A DNA stretch of 64,000 bases. It comes from JANOBD01 sp031411495. Lineage in GTDB: Bacteria > Planctomycetota > Phycisphaerae > Tepidisphaerales > Tepidisphaeraceae. The stretch spans positions 43,941-107,940 of the forward strand of contig JANOBD010000211.1 of NCBI GenBank assembly GCA_031411495.1, given 5' to 3'. Both the position numbers and the translations under genes were made by a program. This document shows, one piece after another, positions 26,086 through 34,115 of this stretch. The notes below the pieces were generated by a model. That model was given only the letters and a program-made list of their open reading frames with translations, was not told the origin of the DNA and searched no databases. Each line of letters begins with the position of its first letter. The first letter of the stretch is position 1.

Positions 26086-26321
26086 TTCGGAACAGAGTCC
26101 ATGAAGACGACCCGTTCAAGGCTGAGCGAGTCCGCAGCAAACGCGAGTGCCGCACGGATGTGATCCGTCGTTAGGCGAGGATAGGATTCAAGCAACTCCC
26201 TTTCCGTATCTCCTGCCGCCATACGCTCAAGAACGTGCTGCACGGTGAGACGGGTGCCCTTGAAGACGGGCTTGCCCACCATGATCTGCGGGTTCTGTTC
26301 GATGTGTTCGCGCCAGTTCAT
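26082..26321 (-). CDS. DUF433 antitoxin-type protein
   Basis: The 79-residue protein starts at ATG 26321. It matches DUF433 throughout: IEQNPQIMVGKPVFKGTRLT, VQHVLERMAAGDTERELLES and YPRLTTDHIRAALAFAADSL. DUF433 proteins have a winged/helix-turn-helix-like fold and are usually paired with a PIN-like DUF5615 partner, as here. The pair is coupled by an ATGA overlap. The DUF433 start itself overlaps, again by ATGA, the end of a 48-codon ORF that begins with a copied piece of the LAB_N gene (26318-26464), so its translation may depend on that leader. Confidence 0.87.
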   Translation of the reverse strand: MNWREHIEQNPQIMVGKPVFKGTRLTVQHVLERMAAGDTERELLESYPRLTTDHIRAALAFAADSLSLERVVFMDSVPK

Positions 26322-26464
26322 GCCGCGATTGTACCGCGGCGGCGGTTCACGTCACCTTGATTCCCCGGTGCTCGGAATAGCCGGAAACTACGAGTGGGCT
26401 GGGGCCCAAAGCCCATGGCGAAGAGCAAAGCGAGCTCGAGGAAGATCAGGGCGGGACGTTTCAT
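26318..26464 (-). pseudogene. LAB_N gene 5' fragment forming a 48-codon leader ORF
   Basis: The frame starts at ATG 26464 and reads MKRPALIFLELALLFAMGF, nearly identical to the first 19 residues of the LAB_N protein (MKRPALLFLEIALLVAMGY). It then diverges (GPQPTRSFRL...) and stops at TGA 26318-26320, overlapping the DUF433 ATG. It is a truncated gene copy, not a functional LAB_N protein. It may have been recruited as a coupled leader peptide for the downstream pair, or simply remain as a recombination scar. Confidence 0.85.
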
Positions 26465-26514
26465 GGGATAGAAGTGGTTTTAGCCGCGGATGGACGCTGA
26501 TGCACGCGGATGGA
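26406..26514. repeat. Duplicated segment, copy B
   Basis: Second copy of the segment at 25611-25718 in the same orientation. It holds the truncated LAB_N start and the repeat at 26483-26514. Together the two copies bracket 25719-26405, the DUF433/DUF5615 cassette. Confidence 0.85.
26483..26514 (+). repeat. GCGGATG-type repeat, copy 2
   Basis: Same orientation as copy 1, with two or three base changes. It ends directly at the stop codon of the low-GC gene 26516-27004. Confidence 0.85.
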
Positions 26515-26515
26515 T

Positions 26516-27004
26516 TCAATCGACAAAGGGCTCCTTCCATTCAACTTCAATTTCGCCTGTTGATGGAGAGAGATGTAGCTTGATGAACTGACCCTTCTTA
26601 TAGAGGAGATATGTCTCGCGCTTTGTCCAGAGATGTCTTCTCGCCCAAGCAGGCGGAGTCGTCATCTGCATGTCTGTCCGACTTTCGCCTCTCATTTGAT
26701 CTGTGATGAGCGTGATGTCGGCCGGCGTAACATGCGCGTTGAAGTATCCCGCCGGCGTGATGCCCCCATGAATCTCTTCCTGTCCGTTTGTGAATGAGTC
26801 CGGCAAGCTGAGACCAGCGACGCTCTGGAGAAGGTCGTCCAAAGGCGGCGTTTGCAATGCTGTCACGGTATCTGATGTCAGTACAAAGAAACTCACGATG
26901 CACGTAATCAACAAACCCAGCACGATCAATGCAATCAACTTGGCAATTCTCCCGAATCGCCATCGATGAGATTGCTCAACGCCGTAATCCAAATGCTTCA
27001 CCAT
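26516..27004 (-). CDS. Low-GC orphan membrane-anchored protein
   Basis: The 162-residue protein starts at ATG 27004. It has a basic N-terminus (HRWRFGRIAK), one membrane helix (LIALIVLGLLITCIVSFFVL, residues ~22-42) and a soluble C-terminal part of ~115 residues. No motif is recognised. A hand count over 26516-26615 gives about 43% G+C, clearly below the neighbouring genes, which points to recent acquisition. It sits between repeat copies 2 and 3, which are in opposite orientation. The protein could be an exported sensor or an accessory cargo gene; no function can be assigned. Confidence 0.6.
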   Translation of the reverse strand: MVKHLDYGVEQSHRWRFGRIAKLIALIVLGLLITCIVSFFVLTSDTVTALQTPPLDDLLQSVAGLSLPDSFTNGQEEIHGGITPAGYFNAHVTPADITLITDQMRGESRTDMQMTTPPAWARRHLWTKRETYLLYKKGQFIKLHLSPSTGEIEVEWKEPFVD

Positions 27005-27097
27005 TTGCTTCTCCGCGGTTTGCTTATGAACAATGGACAGGAGACCGCAAGTGATCTAGCGATTTGTTCCCGAGTGCTCCACCCGCACCGCTCTCTC

Positions 27098-27129
27098 TTC
27101 ATCCGCGTCCATCGGCGTTCATCCGCGGC
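27098..27129 (-). repeat. GCGGATG-type repeat, copy 3 (inverted)
   Basis: Reverse-complement copy, identical over 32 bp to the copy at 60058-60089, 33 kb away. It lies 10 nt past the stop of the M29 aminopeptidase gene. Confidence 0.88.
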
Positions 27130-27139
27130 AACCACTCGT

Positions 27140-28270
27140 TCAGATCCCCAGCCGATCCGGGTTCAACCCGTGCAGCGCTTTCGGCACAAAGATCCCGTCC
27201 TTGCGGATCAGTTTGCCGTCAAACCAGATTTCGCCGCCGCCATACTCGGGGCGCTGGATGCAGACCATGTCCCAGTGGATCTGGCTCTTGTTGTTGTTGC
27301 CGGGGTTGTCGTAGGCGTTGCCGGGCGTGAAGTGGAAGCTGCCGGCGATCTTCTCGTCGAACAGGATGTCTTTCATCGGCTTCATCACGTGCGGGTTGTA
27401 GCCGATCGCGAACTCGCCGATGTAGCGCGAACCCTTGTCGCTATCGAGGATCTCATTGAGCTTCTTGGTGTTCGCGTCGCTGTCGGCGGTGGCCTTGACG
27501 ACTTTGCCCTTGGCAAACTCCAGTCGGATGTTGTTGAACACCGTGCCGCGGTAGAGCGTCTCGCAGTTGTACTGGACGACGCCTTCAACGGAATCGATGA
27601 CGGGGCAGGAGAAGGTCTCGCCATCCGGTATGTTGCGGTCGCCGTTGCAGGGCTTGGCGCCGATGCCCTTGATGCTGAACTTGAGATCGGTTCCAGCGCC
27701 TTTGATTTCCACCTTGTCGGTCTTGGCCATCAGATCCGCCAACGGCTGTGCGGCCTTGGCCATCTTCTTGTAGTCGACGCCGGCGCAGACTTTGAAGTAG
27801 AAGTCCTCGAAAGCCTCCGTGCTCATGCCAGCGTTCTGCGCCATGCTCGGGCTCGGCCAGCGGAGCACGACCCAGCGCGTCTTGGGCACGCGGACCTGGC
27901 TGTGGACGTAGTTCCACCAGTGCTTCTCGTAGAGGTTCATCTTGTCGCGCGCGACATCGGAATGTTCAGAGATGTTGTTGCTGCCGCGGATGCCGGCGTA
28001 GCAGTCGACGGCCTCCATGCGCTTGCGCTCGATCGTGCCGATCGTCTTCATCTGGCTTTCGCTGGCGTTGTTGAAGAGCGCGCGAAGGACCTGCTGGTGA
28101 TAGGTCGACACGATCGGCTCACCGCCCGCCTGGCCGATGACGTTGATTAACTCGACCGTGAAATCGATGGGAATGTCGAAGGCCTCGACGAGGACCTTAT
28201 CCCCTTTCCTGACCTGCATGGAGTGGTGAACGAGCGTCTGCGCGAGCTGGGTAAAGCGAGGATCTTTCAT
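27140..28270 (-). CDS. M29-family aminopeptidase
   Basis: The 376-residue protein starts at ATG 28270 (MKDPRFTQLAQTLVHHSMQV); further in-frame upstream codons run into a terminator hairpin and are not conserved. Features of the thermophilic aminopeptidase (AmpS/PepS, M29) family are KGDKVLVEAFD near the N-terminus, DSVEGVVQYNCETLYRGTVF, GEFAIGYNPHV and the C-terminal NKSQIHWDMVC with its His-x-Asp ligand pair. These are two-metal cytosolic exopeptidases that release N-terminal residues. At 376 residues it is slightly shorter than the ~410 of typical members. It is probably monocistronic. Confidence 0.85.
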   Translation of the reverse strand: MKDPRFTQLAQTLVHHSMQVRKGDKVLVEAFDIPIDFTVELINVIGQAGGEPIVSTYHQQVLRALFNNASESQMKTIGTIERKRMEAVDCYAGIRGSNNISEHSDVARDKMNLYEKHWWNYVHSQVRVPKTRWVVLRWPSPSMAQNAGMSTEAFEDFYFKVCAGVDYKKMAKAAQPLADLMAKTDKVEIKGAGTDLKFSIKGIGAKPCNGDRNIPDGETFSCPVIDSVEGVVQYNCETLYRGTVFNNIRLEFAKGKVVKATADSDANTKKLNEILDSDKGSRYIGEFAIGYNPHVMKPMKDILFDEKIAGSFHFTPGNAYDNPGNNNKSQIHWDMVCIQRPEYGGGEIWFDGKLIRKDGIFVPKALHGLNPDRLGI

Positions 28271-28299
28271 GATGCGGCGAACGATAACGAACGGAGCAT

Positions 28300-28334
28300 A
28301 AAACAAAAACAGGGCGACGGTCGGTCGCCCTGTT
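28300..28334 (-). terminator. Intrinsic terminator downstream of the ECF sigma/small protein unit
   Basis: An 11-bp stem (28308-28318 with 28324-28334) and 5-nt loop are followed on the minus strand by a T-rich stretch (complement of 28300-28307). It lies 65 nt past the stop of the 69-residue protein gene and 30 nt before the M29 start, so it separates the two transcription units. Confidence 0.83.
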
Positions 28335-28399
28335 AGCGGCACTCTCCGCAAGTGCTGCGTGTCCGCAGAAGTTTTTCGGATGGCCGATTGGCCCGAAGC

Positions 28400-28609
28400 T
28401 CAACGACTCTGTTCGATGCGCGCGAGGGTCTGTGCGACAAGATCGTCCGGCGGCTCGATGTCGGCAGACTGGTCGAGCAGACGGAAGAAGCGTGCGACGG
28501 CATCGACGCGCTGGGCATTGACCGGACGTGCATTATCGCGGACTTCGTTTCGATCGATTCCGCCGACAACCAGGTCAACAATCAAGCCATCTTCTTCAGC
28601 AATGGCCAT
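28400..28609 (-). CDS. Small protein downstream of the ECF sigma factor
   Basis: The 69-residue protein starts at ATG 28609 with a good ribosome-binding site (GGAG, 8 nt spacing), which together with the downstream terminator supports a real gene. The sequence is acidic and helical (AIAEEDGLIVDLVVGGIDRN, then VDAVARFFRLLDQSADIEPP) and ends DDLVAQTLARIEQSR. There is no membrane segment or zinc motif. A similar 'PPDDLVAQTLARI' style C-terminus is seen, as far as I recall, in small planctomycete proteins next to sigma factors. It could be a sigma-factor partner, but this is inferred from position only. Confidence 0.6.
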   Translation of the reverse strand: MAIAEEDGLIVDLVVGGIDRNEVRDNARPVNAQRVDAVARFFRLLDQSADIEPPDDLVAQTLARIEQSR

Positions 28610-28916
28610 AATACGTACTCCTCAGATGTGCGGGCGACGCACGAAAACGCTCGGAAGTGACTCCGAGATCGCTTCAGACGCCGCTCACGCAATGAAACGC
28701 GGACGAGGTCTGATTATTTCGTCTCCGTCGCTCTTCAACCTTCAACTCGGCCCGTTTTTGATTTGAACTTCCCTGAACTGGGAACGGGCCTTGCCGAAAT
28801 GTTTTCCAACCAAATCAGTCACCAATCGTATCGACTCCAAACCGGCAGGCAATCTTGAAATTCATCGATTCCAATAAGCCTTCAATTCGATAAAGGCTGC
28901 AGAACAACCGGAACCG
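28610..28916. other. Spacer between sigma gene and small gene
   Basis: This 307-bp stretch is unusually AT-rich for the window. It contains an inverted repeat GGCCCGTT...AACGGGCC (about 28758-28791, long loop) but no T-tract that would make it a clear terminator. No gene was recognised. It may hold a separate promoter for the 69-residue gene. Confidence 0.4.
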
Positions 28917-29549
28917 CTACAGCCGATCTTGTCGCCGAACCTGGTTCCAGCGATGAGCAAAGTGCGCCACCGCCGAATGCAGCCGAGATTTGACCGTACC
29001 AACCGGGATGTGAAGCATCTCACTGATCTGCTTGTAGGGAAACTCGTGAAAGTAACCCAGTAGCAGGACCTCCCGCAGGTTTGGCGGCAGTTCACCAATA
29101 GTACGATGCACCAGGGCCTGAAGTTCGACTTTTTGTAGAGGCTCGTCCGGTAACGAGCCCGAGGCCTGCAAAAGGTCGACGTAATGCCCCTCGCCGGCCA
29201 TTCCCTCGGGGTGAGCGTCCAGTGCACTCGCCGGGTGGCGGTGTCGGCTGCGCAGGAGATCTCGAGCCTTGTTCGCGGCGATGGTGAACAGCCAGGGACG
29301 AAATCGCCGGGTCGAATCGAATGTGGCTGCCGACTCATGCACCTGCAGGAATGCTTCTTGAAACGTGTCTTCGGCGGCAGCGCGGTCGCCCAGAAAGCGG
29401 ACGAGGAAGTGGTACAATTCACGCTCGTATCGCTTGACGAGTTCGGCAAACGCGGGCTTGTGCCCGTTGACGTATTGTCGCAAGAGCATCTCGTCAGGTA
29501 ACGCAGATGAATCTTCGCACTGCATCTTGTTGTGGATGTCGCTGCCCAT
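28917..29549 (-). CDS. ECF-type sigma-70 family RNA polymerase sigma factor
   Basis: The start is set at ATG 29549 (MGSDIHNKMQCEDSS); ATG 29567 is the main alternative, and longer versions would run into the divergent rlmN gene. The product is ~210 residues. Region 2 includes FAELVKRYERELYHFLVRFL, DTFQEAFLQVHESA and RPWLFTIAANKARDLLRSRH, the core-binding and -10-recognition helices. Region 4 has LPPNLREVLLLGYFHEFPYK and ISEMLHIPVGTVKSRLHSAV, the -35-reading helix-turn-helix. There is no sigma region 3, as expected for ECF. No classical membrane anti-sigma factor is next to it; a 69-residue protein follows on the same strand. Its target genes are unknown. Confidence 0.9.
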   Translation of the reverse strand: MGSDIHNKMQCEDSSALPDEMLLRQYVNGHKPAFAELVKRYERELYHFLVRFLGDRAAAEDTFQEAFLQVHESAATFDSTRRFRPWLFTIAANKARDLLRSRHRHPASALDAHPEGMAGEGHYVDLLQASGSLPDEPLQKVELQALVHRTIGELPPNLREVLLLGYFHEFPYKQISEMLHIPVGTVKSRLHSAVAHFAHRWNQVRRQDRL

Positions 29550-29581
29550 GGAGAACCCTGATATCATCCTAGCCAAACGCC

Positions 29582-30700
29582 ATGCCCTCTGACGACCCCA
29601 AAACTGGCCCAAACAACGATTTCGGTATGCCAAAGAACGTGTTTGGGTTCCTTCCGATCGAACTTTCCGGCGCGGCGGTCGCGGCGGGATTACCCAGGTT
29701 CCGCGCCGAGCAAGTGCGAGGCTGGCTCTACGACAAGCTCGTCAACGATCTGGCAAAAATGTCCAATCTGGGCGCCTACGACCGTATCGCCTTCAGCCAG
29801 CAGTTCGACTTCGTTCCCGGCGAGCTCGTGCGTGAACAGCACAGTACCGACGGCACCTTCAAAACCCTCATCCAGTGGAAACGCCCGACATGGCCCGAGC
29901 CGGCGCTCACCGAGTGCGTCGTCATCCCGGATGGCGATCGCTACACCGCCTGTCTGAGCTCGCAGGTCGGATGCCCGGTGGGGTGCAAGTTCTGTGCATC
30001 GGGTTTGCTTGGCCTCAAAGGAAATCTCGAAGCCGGCGAGATCGTCTACCAACTCTTCCTGCTCAACCAGATGCTCGCGCCCAAGAGCGCACGCATCACC
30101 AACATCGTCTTCATGGGCATGGGCGAGCCGATGGCGAATTACGCCAACGTCATGAAGGCGATCCGCATCATTCACGATCCCCAGTGTTTCGACATGGGCG
30201 CCCGACGGATCACCGTGAGCACCGTCGGCGTGCCCGCGAAGATCCGCGATATGGCTGGCGAGGAACTCTCGCTCAATCTCGCGCTCTCGCTGCACGCCCC
30301 GAACGAGCCGCTGCGCCGCGAGTTGATTCCATGGGCCAGCCACTTCGCGCTCCAGGACATCCTGGACGCGTGCCGGTACTACTTTGACCAGACCGGACGC
30401 GAAATCACGCTCGAGTACATTCTGCTTCACGACGTGAACGATCGTCCCGAGCACGCGCGCGAGCTGGCGAACGTCTGCAGGACAATCCGCGCGAACGTGA
30501 ATCTCATCCGGTACAACGAGGTCGAGAGCCTGCCGTTCCTTCGCCCGAAGTCGGATTCGGTCCAGGAGTTCCAGTCGATCCTGCGCGACGCCGGCGTCAA
30601 CGTGCACGTTCGCAAAAGCCGTGGCCGGGATATTGACGCCGCATGTGGCCAACTTCGCCGCAAGGCACAACAGGAACTGATTCAGCTGGGGAAGGCATGA
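29582..30700 (+). CDS. rlmN: Dual-specificity 23S rRNA/tRNA methyltransferase RlmN
   Basis: The 372-residue radical-SAM enzyme methylates C2 of an adenine in 23S rRNA and in some tRNAs. The start at ATG 29582 lies 32 bp from the divergent sigma gene. The [4Fe-4S]-binding CxxxCxxC is in GCPVGCKFCASGLLGLKG. Other hallmarks are FMGMGEPMANYANVMKAIRI, ITVSTVGVPAKIRDMA, LALSLHAPNEPLRRELIPWA and the C-terminal RGRDIDAACGQLR, which holds the second catalytic Cys. The length is normal. Its last codons overlap the start of the prepilin-like gene (ATGA 30697-30700). Confidence 0.95.
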   Translation: MPSDDPKTGPNNDFGMPKNVFGFLPIELSGAAVAAGLPRFRAEQVRGWLYDKLVNDLAKMSNLGAYDRIAFSQQFDFVPGELVREQHSTDGTFKTLIQWKRPTWPEPALTECVVIPDGDRYTACLSSQVGCPVGCKFCASGLLGLKGNLEAGEIVYQLFLLNQMLAPKSARITNIVFMGMGEPMANYANVMKAIRIIHDPQCFDMGARRITVSTVGVPAKIRDMAGEELSLNLALSLHAPNEPLRRELIPWASHFALQDILDACRYYFDQTGREITLEYILLHDVNDRPEHARELANVCRTIRANVNLIRYNEVESLPFLRPKSDSVQEFQSILRDAGVNVHVRKSRGRDIDAACGQLRRKAQQELIQLGKA

Positions 30701-31677
30701 TCGACACGCGCCGATCGAAGAGTTCGATGACCGGATCACGTGCCGGCGCTTGTGCGACGACGACCGCACGAATGCGAGAGACGAATCGCATCGACCCTGC
30801 GCGCCATCGGGGCGCCTTCACCATCATCGAACTCGTGGCCGCGTTGCTGATCGTCGTGCTCCTCGCCGCGACGTTCGTTCCGTACGCGATGTCGTTGCGG
30901 GAGAAAAGTTCGCGGGTCCACTGTACTTCGAACCTGAAGAACATCTGGAACGCGATGACCGCGTACGGGCAGGCGAACGGCTACTTCTATCCTCGGACGC
31001 GGTTCGGGCCGGCGCTGGGCAACTCCTGGACGGCGTTCACCGGACCCGACGAACGGAACCCGTTCGCGCCCGACAGCACCGTGCAGATGAACGATGTCAG
31101 CGCTTCACTCTGGCTGCTCATGCGCGAAGGGCTCGCGCAGCCAGACTGGTTCGTCTGCCCGAGCAGCGCCGGCGAGGCCGACCGCATGCTCGATGCCACC
31201 GGCGCATCCGCCGTTGCGAAACAGCGCGGCAATTTCCGCGGCAATCGGAATCTCACCTACGCGTTCGCGTCGCCGTTCAGCGCGATCGAAGAATACCGCC
31301 TCAGCGACACGCTTCCCGCGAGATTCGCTCTGCTCGGCGATCAGGGTCAGTCTTTCGAAAAGCTGAACAACGATCCACCGTCATTTACCGCGTCGGCCAC
31401 TCGACTCTCGCAGATCAACAGCGTCAATCATCACGGCGCCGGCCAGAACGTGCTCTATGCCGACGGCTCAATCGTTTTTGAAACATCACCGTACTGCGGC
31501 GTCGGCCGGACCAAAACACTGCTCGACGGCGACAACATCTACACCGCGCTCGCCGCGACCGTCCTGATCAACCAGCAACCGAAGCACAACGAGCCCGGCG
31601 TCGCCGGAACCACCATTGGACCTGCGTACCGTTACGACTCGTACCTCATCCCACCGGCGGGCTACAAATCCGAGTGA
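30697..31677 (+). CDS. Type II secretion/prepilin-like protein (DUF1559-related)
   Basis: The start is set at ATG 30697, overlapping the rlmN stop, giving ~326 residues; alternatives include ATG 30727 and 30772. The prepilin signal is RHRGAFTIIELVAALLIVVL, with cleavage after G, F at +1 and Glu at +5, followed by the hydrophobic helix LLIVVLLAATFVPYAM. Downstream features CTSNLKNIWNAMTAYGQANG and the C-terminal NSVNHHGAGQNVLYADGSIV, with the late 'YADGS' signature, match the DUF1559-type pseudopilins abundant in planctomycetes. It probably associates with a type II or type IV machinery as a minor pilin or surface protein. Confidence 0.85.
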   Translation: MIDTRRSKSSMTGSRAGACATTTARMRETNRIDPARHRGAFTIIELVAALLIVVLLAATFVPYAMSLREKSSRVHCTSNLKNIWNAMTAYGQANGYFYPRTRFGPALGNSWTAFTGPDERNPFAPDSTVQMNDVSASLWLLMREGLAQPDWFVCPSSAGEADRMLDATGASAVAKQRGNFRGNRNLTYAFASPFSAIEEYRLSDTLPARFALLGDQGQSFEKLNNDPPSFTASATRLSQINSVNHHGAGQNVLYADGSIVFETSPYCGVGRTKTLLDGDNIYTALAATVLINQQPKHNEPGVAGTTIGPAYRYDSYLIPPAGYKSE

Positions 31678-31683
31678 ACTCGC

Positions 31684-32952
31684 ATGGCGGCCACCACACA
31701 GAAACTTCGCATCATCGTCGGCGGACTGGTCGGCCAGTATCCGCTGGGCGGCGTCGCGTGGGATTACTTCCACTACCTGCTCGGGCTCCACGAGCTCGGC
31801 CACGAGGTTTATTACCACGAGGACACCTGGGTCTGGCCACTCGATCCTGACAAGGGATATCCCGTCGATGAGCCGAGCTACACCGTGAACTTCATCGGCG
31901 GCTTCTTCAAACGATATGCGCCCGCGCTCGTCAACAACTGGTGCTACGTCCTGCTTCACGACAAACACTTCGGCATGAGCAGGGAGCGCTTCGACGAAGT
32001 CGCGCGGACGGCAGACATCTACCTCAACGTCAGCGGCGCCTGCTTCATCCCGGAAAACCTTTCGCCCAGGTGCAGAAAGGTCTTCATGGACACCGATCCC
32101 GGCTACAACCAGATCGTCATGCAGACGCGACCAAGTTGGAGCGAAAACGTCGACCGCTGGATCGAGACCGTCCGCGGCCACGACGTTCACCTGACCTACG
32201 CAGAGAACATCTGGAGCGCCGACTGCAAGGTGCCGCGCGTCGGCATCGACTGGCGGCCGACCCGCTGCGTCGTCACATTGCCGCACTGGGCGGACATCAA
32301 GAACACGCCGCCTAAGCCGGATGCGAAACTGACGACCGTCATGAGCTGGCGATACTTCCCCGGCCCGGTGGCGATGGACGGCATCCACTACGACGCCAAG
32401 GGCAGCGAGTTCGAACGCTTCCGTACGCTGCCCGCGCAGTCCCCCTTGCCGATCGAGATGGCCGTCGCCGGCGAAAAATATGATCCAGACGCCATCAAGC
32501 GGGACGGTTGGACGTTCATCCCCGCCAAGAACGTCTCCCTCACGCCCGAGCGCTATCACGCGTACATCGGCGAATCGCTCGGCGAGTGGAGCATCGCCAA
32601 GAACGTCTACACCGCGACAAAGAGCGGGTGGTTCAGCTGCCGCACCGCGTGCTATCTCGCGGCGGGCAGACCTGCCGTCGTCCAGGAGACCGGCTGGTCG
32701 AAGTACGTCCCCTCCGGCGCCGGCGTCTTCGCGTTCGACACGATGGACCAGTGCGTCGACGCGCTGAACCAACTCGCGCGCGATCCGACAAGGCACCAGC
32801 GCGCCGCGTACGACGTCGCCCGCGAATACCTCGCGCCCGATCGCGTCCTCACCCCGATGATCGAAGCGATCTTCGCCAACGATCACACCGCCGCCCCGCG
32901 CCCGCATTCGCTTCACTCGTCACAAGCCACTAGCCACCAGCCACCCAAATGA
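31684..32952 (+). CDS. GT-B-type glycosyltransferase, tandem paralogue 1
   Basis: The 422-residue protein starts at ATG 31684, 6 nt after the prepilin gene. It opens with IIVGGLVGQYPLGGVAWDYF, a glycine-rich first strand and loop. The C-terminal half has the donor-site-like segment SLGEWSIAKNVYTATKSGWF and CRTACYLAAGRPAVVQETGW, which resemble GT-B glycosyltransferase C-terminal domains. It shares this whole layout with the next gene, a clear paralogue. The last ~20 residues (SLHSSQATSHQPPK) come from a short repetitive DNA stretch. No nucleotide-sugar specificity can be read from it. Confidence 0.75.
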   Translation: MAATTQKLRIIVGGLVGQYPLGGVAWDYFHYLLGLHELGHEVYYHEDTWVWPLDPDKGYPVDEPSYTVNFIGGFFKRYAPALVNNWCYVLLHDKHFGMSRERFDEVARTADIYLNVSGACFIPENLSPRCRKVFMDTDPGYNQIVMQTRPSWSENVDRWIETVRGHDVHLTYAENIWSADCKVPRVGIDWRPTRCVVTLPHWADIKNTPPKPDAKLTTVMSWRYFPGPVAMDGIHYDAKGSEFERFRTLPAQSPLPIEMAVAGEKYDPDAIKRDGWTFIPAKNVSLTPERYHAYIGESLGEWSIAKNVYTATKSGWFSCRTACYLAAGRPAVVQETGWSKYVPSGAGVFAFDTMDQCVDALNQLARDPTRHQRAAYDVAREYLAPDRVLTPMIEAIFANDHTAAPRPHSLHSSQATSHQPPK

Positions 32953-34115
32953 ACATCGTCCTCGGCGGATACATCGTCGGCTATCCGCTGGGCGGGATGA
33001 CCTGGCACCATCTCAACTACCTGCTCGGCCTCCTCGAACTCGGCCACGACGTCACCTATCTCGAAGACGGCGCCAACCATCCCTCCTTCGACCCCATCCA
33101 CAACACCCACGGCGACCCGACCTACGGCCTCGCCTACCTCCGCGACACCTTCGCCCACTACAACATCCGCGCGCCCTGGCACTACCGATACGGAAAGATC
33201 GCCGAAGGCCTCTCGATCGACGAGATGCAGACCCGGCTCCGCGAGGCCGACCTCTTCATCGCCGTCAGCGGCGTCACGCCCATCGACTGGTACGACCTGC
33301 CGAAGCGCACCCTCGTCATCGACACCGACCCCGTCTTCACCCAGCTCAAGATGAGCCAGGGCGACTGGCTCACCAGCTACTTCAAACGCTTCACCCACGT
33401 CGCCACCTTCGGCCGACTCATCGGCACGTCCGCCTCGCCGCTCCCCACGCACGGCTTCGACTGGATCCCCACCAACCAGCCCGTCGCCCTCAACCATTGG
33501 CCCGCGACCGACCTTCCCGCGAGCGGTTTGTTCACCCCTGGGAGCGGCCTCCTCACCACCGTCGGCAAGTGGGAACACACCCGCGACCGCGTCGTCACCT
33601 TCGCCGGCAAGAACTACGCCAGCGACAAGTCCGGCGAGTACGAGAAACTGATCGACCTTCCTCACCGCGTCGGCACGCCCATCGAGATGCGCATGGCCGC
33701 GCTCGATGAACCGTCGCGCAAGAAGTTCGAGCAGGGCGGCTGGACGTTCGGCGATCCCGTCGCCGCCACGATCTCCTGCCGATCGTTCCAGGACTGGATC
33801 CGCGATTCGCTCGGCGAGTTCACCGTCGCCAAATCGATCTACAGCGGCCTGCCCAGCGGCTGGTTCAGCGACCGCAGCGCCTGCTTCCTCGCCAGCGGCC
33901 GCCCGGTCATCACGCAGTTCAGCGGCTTCGAAAATTGGATCGACGGCGTCGGCGAAGGCCTGCTCGGCTTCGCGACGCCCGATGAAGCCGCCGCCGCCGT
34001 GCGCGCCGTCCTGACGAACCCCCAAAAACACGCCCGCGCCGCCCGAGAAATCGCTGAGCGGTATTTCGATGCGAAGCGCGTCCTCGGCGAGTTGCTGGAT
34101 CGGGTGGCGGGATAG
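32949..34115 (+). CDS. GT-B-type glycosyltransferase, tandem paralogue 2
   Basis: The 388-residue protein starts at ATG 32949, overlapping the previous stop by four bases. Its N-terminus IVLGGYIVGYPLGGMTWHHL mirrors that of paralogue 1, and its C-terminal SLGEFTVAKSIYSGLPSGWF and RSACFLASGRPVITQFSGFE align with the same region. The two proteins are similar along their whole length but differ in the middle, which may reflect different acceptors. Tandem duplication followed by specialisation is the simplest explanation. They probably act one after the other on a surface glycan. No polymerase or flippase gene is nearby. Confidence 0.78.
   Translation: MNIVLGGYIVGYPLGGMTWHHLNYLLGLLELGHDVTYLEDGANHPSFDPIHNTHGDPTYGLAYLRDTFAHYNIRAPWHYRYGKIAEGLSIDEMQTRLREADLFIAVSGVTPIDWYDLPKRTLVIDTDPVFTQLKMSQGDWLTSYFKRFTHVATFGRLIGTSASPLPTHGFDWIPTNQPVALNHWPATDLPASGLFTPGSGLLTTVGKWEHTRDRVVTFAGKNYASDKSGEYEKLIDLPHRVGTPIEMRMAALDEPSRKKFEQGGWTFGDPVAATISCRSFQDWIRDSLGEFTVAKSIYSGLPSGWFSDRSACFLASGRPVITQFSGFENWIDGVGEGLLGFATPDEAAAAVRAVLTNPQKHARAAREIAERYFDAKRVLGELLDRVAG

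Noticed and set aside
28750..28795. Terminator after the ECF sigma gene
   Set aside because: The inverted repeat has a ~26-nt loop and no T-tract in the right direction.
32916..32946. Short tandem repeat (AGCCACTAGCCACCAGCCACC) as a functional element
   Set aside because: It is only about three short units at the end of a coding region; likely simple-sequence drift.
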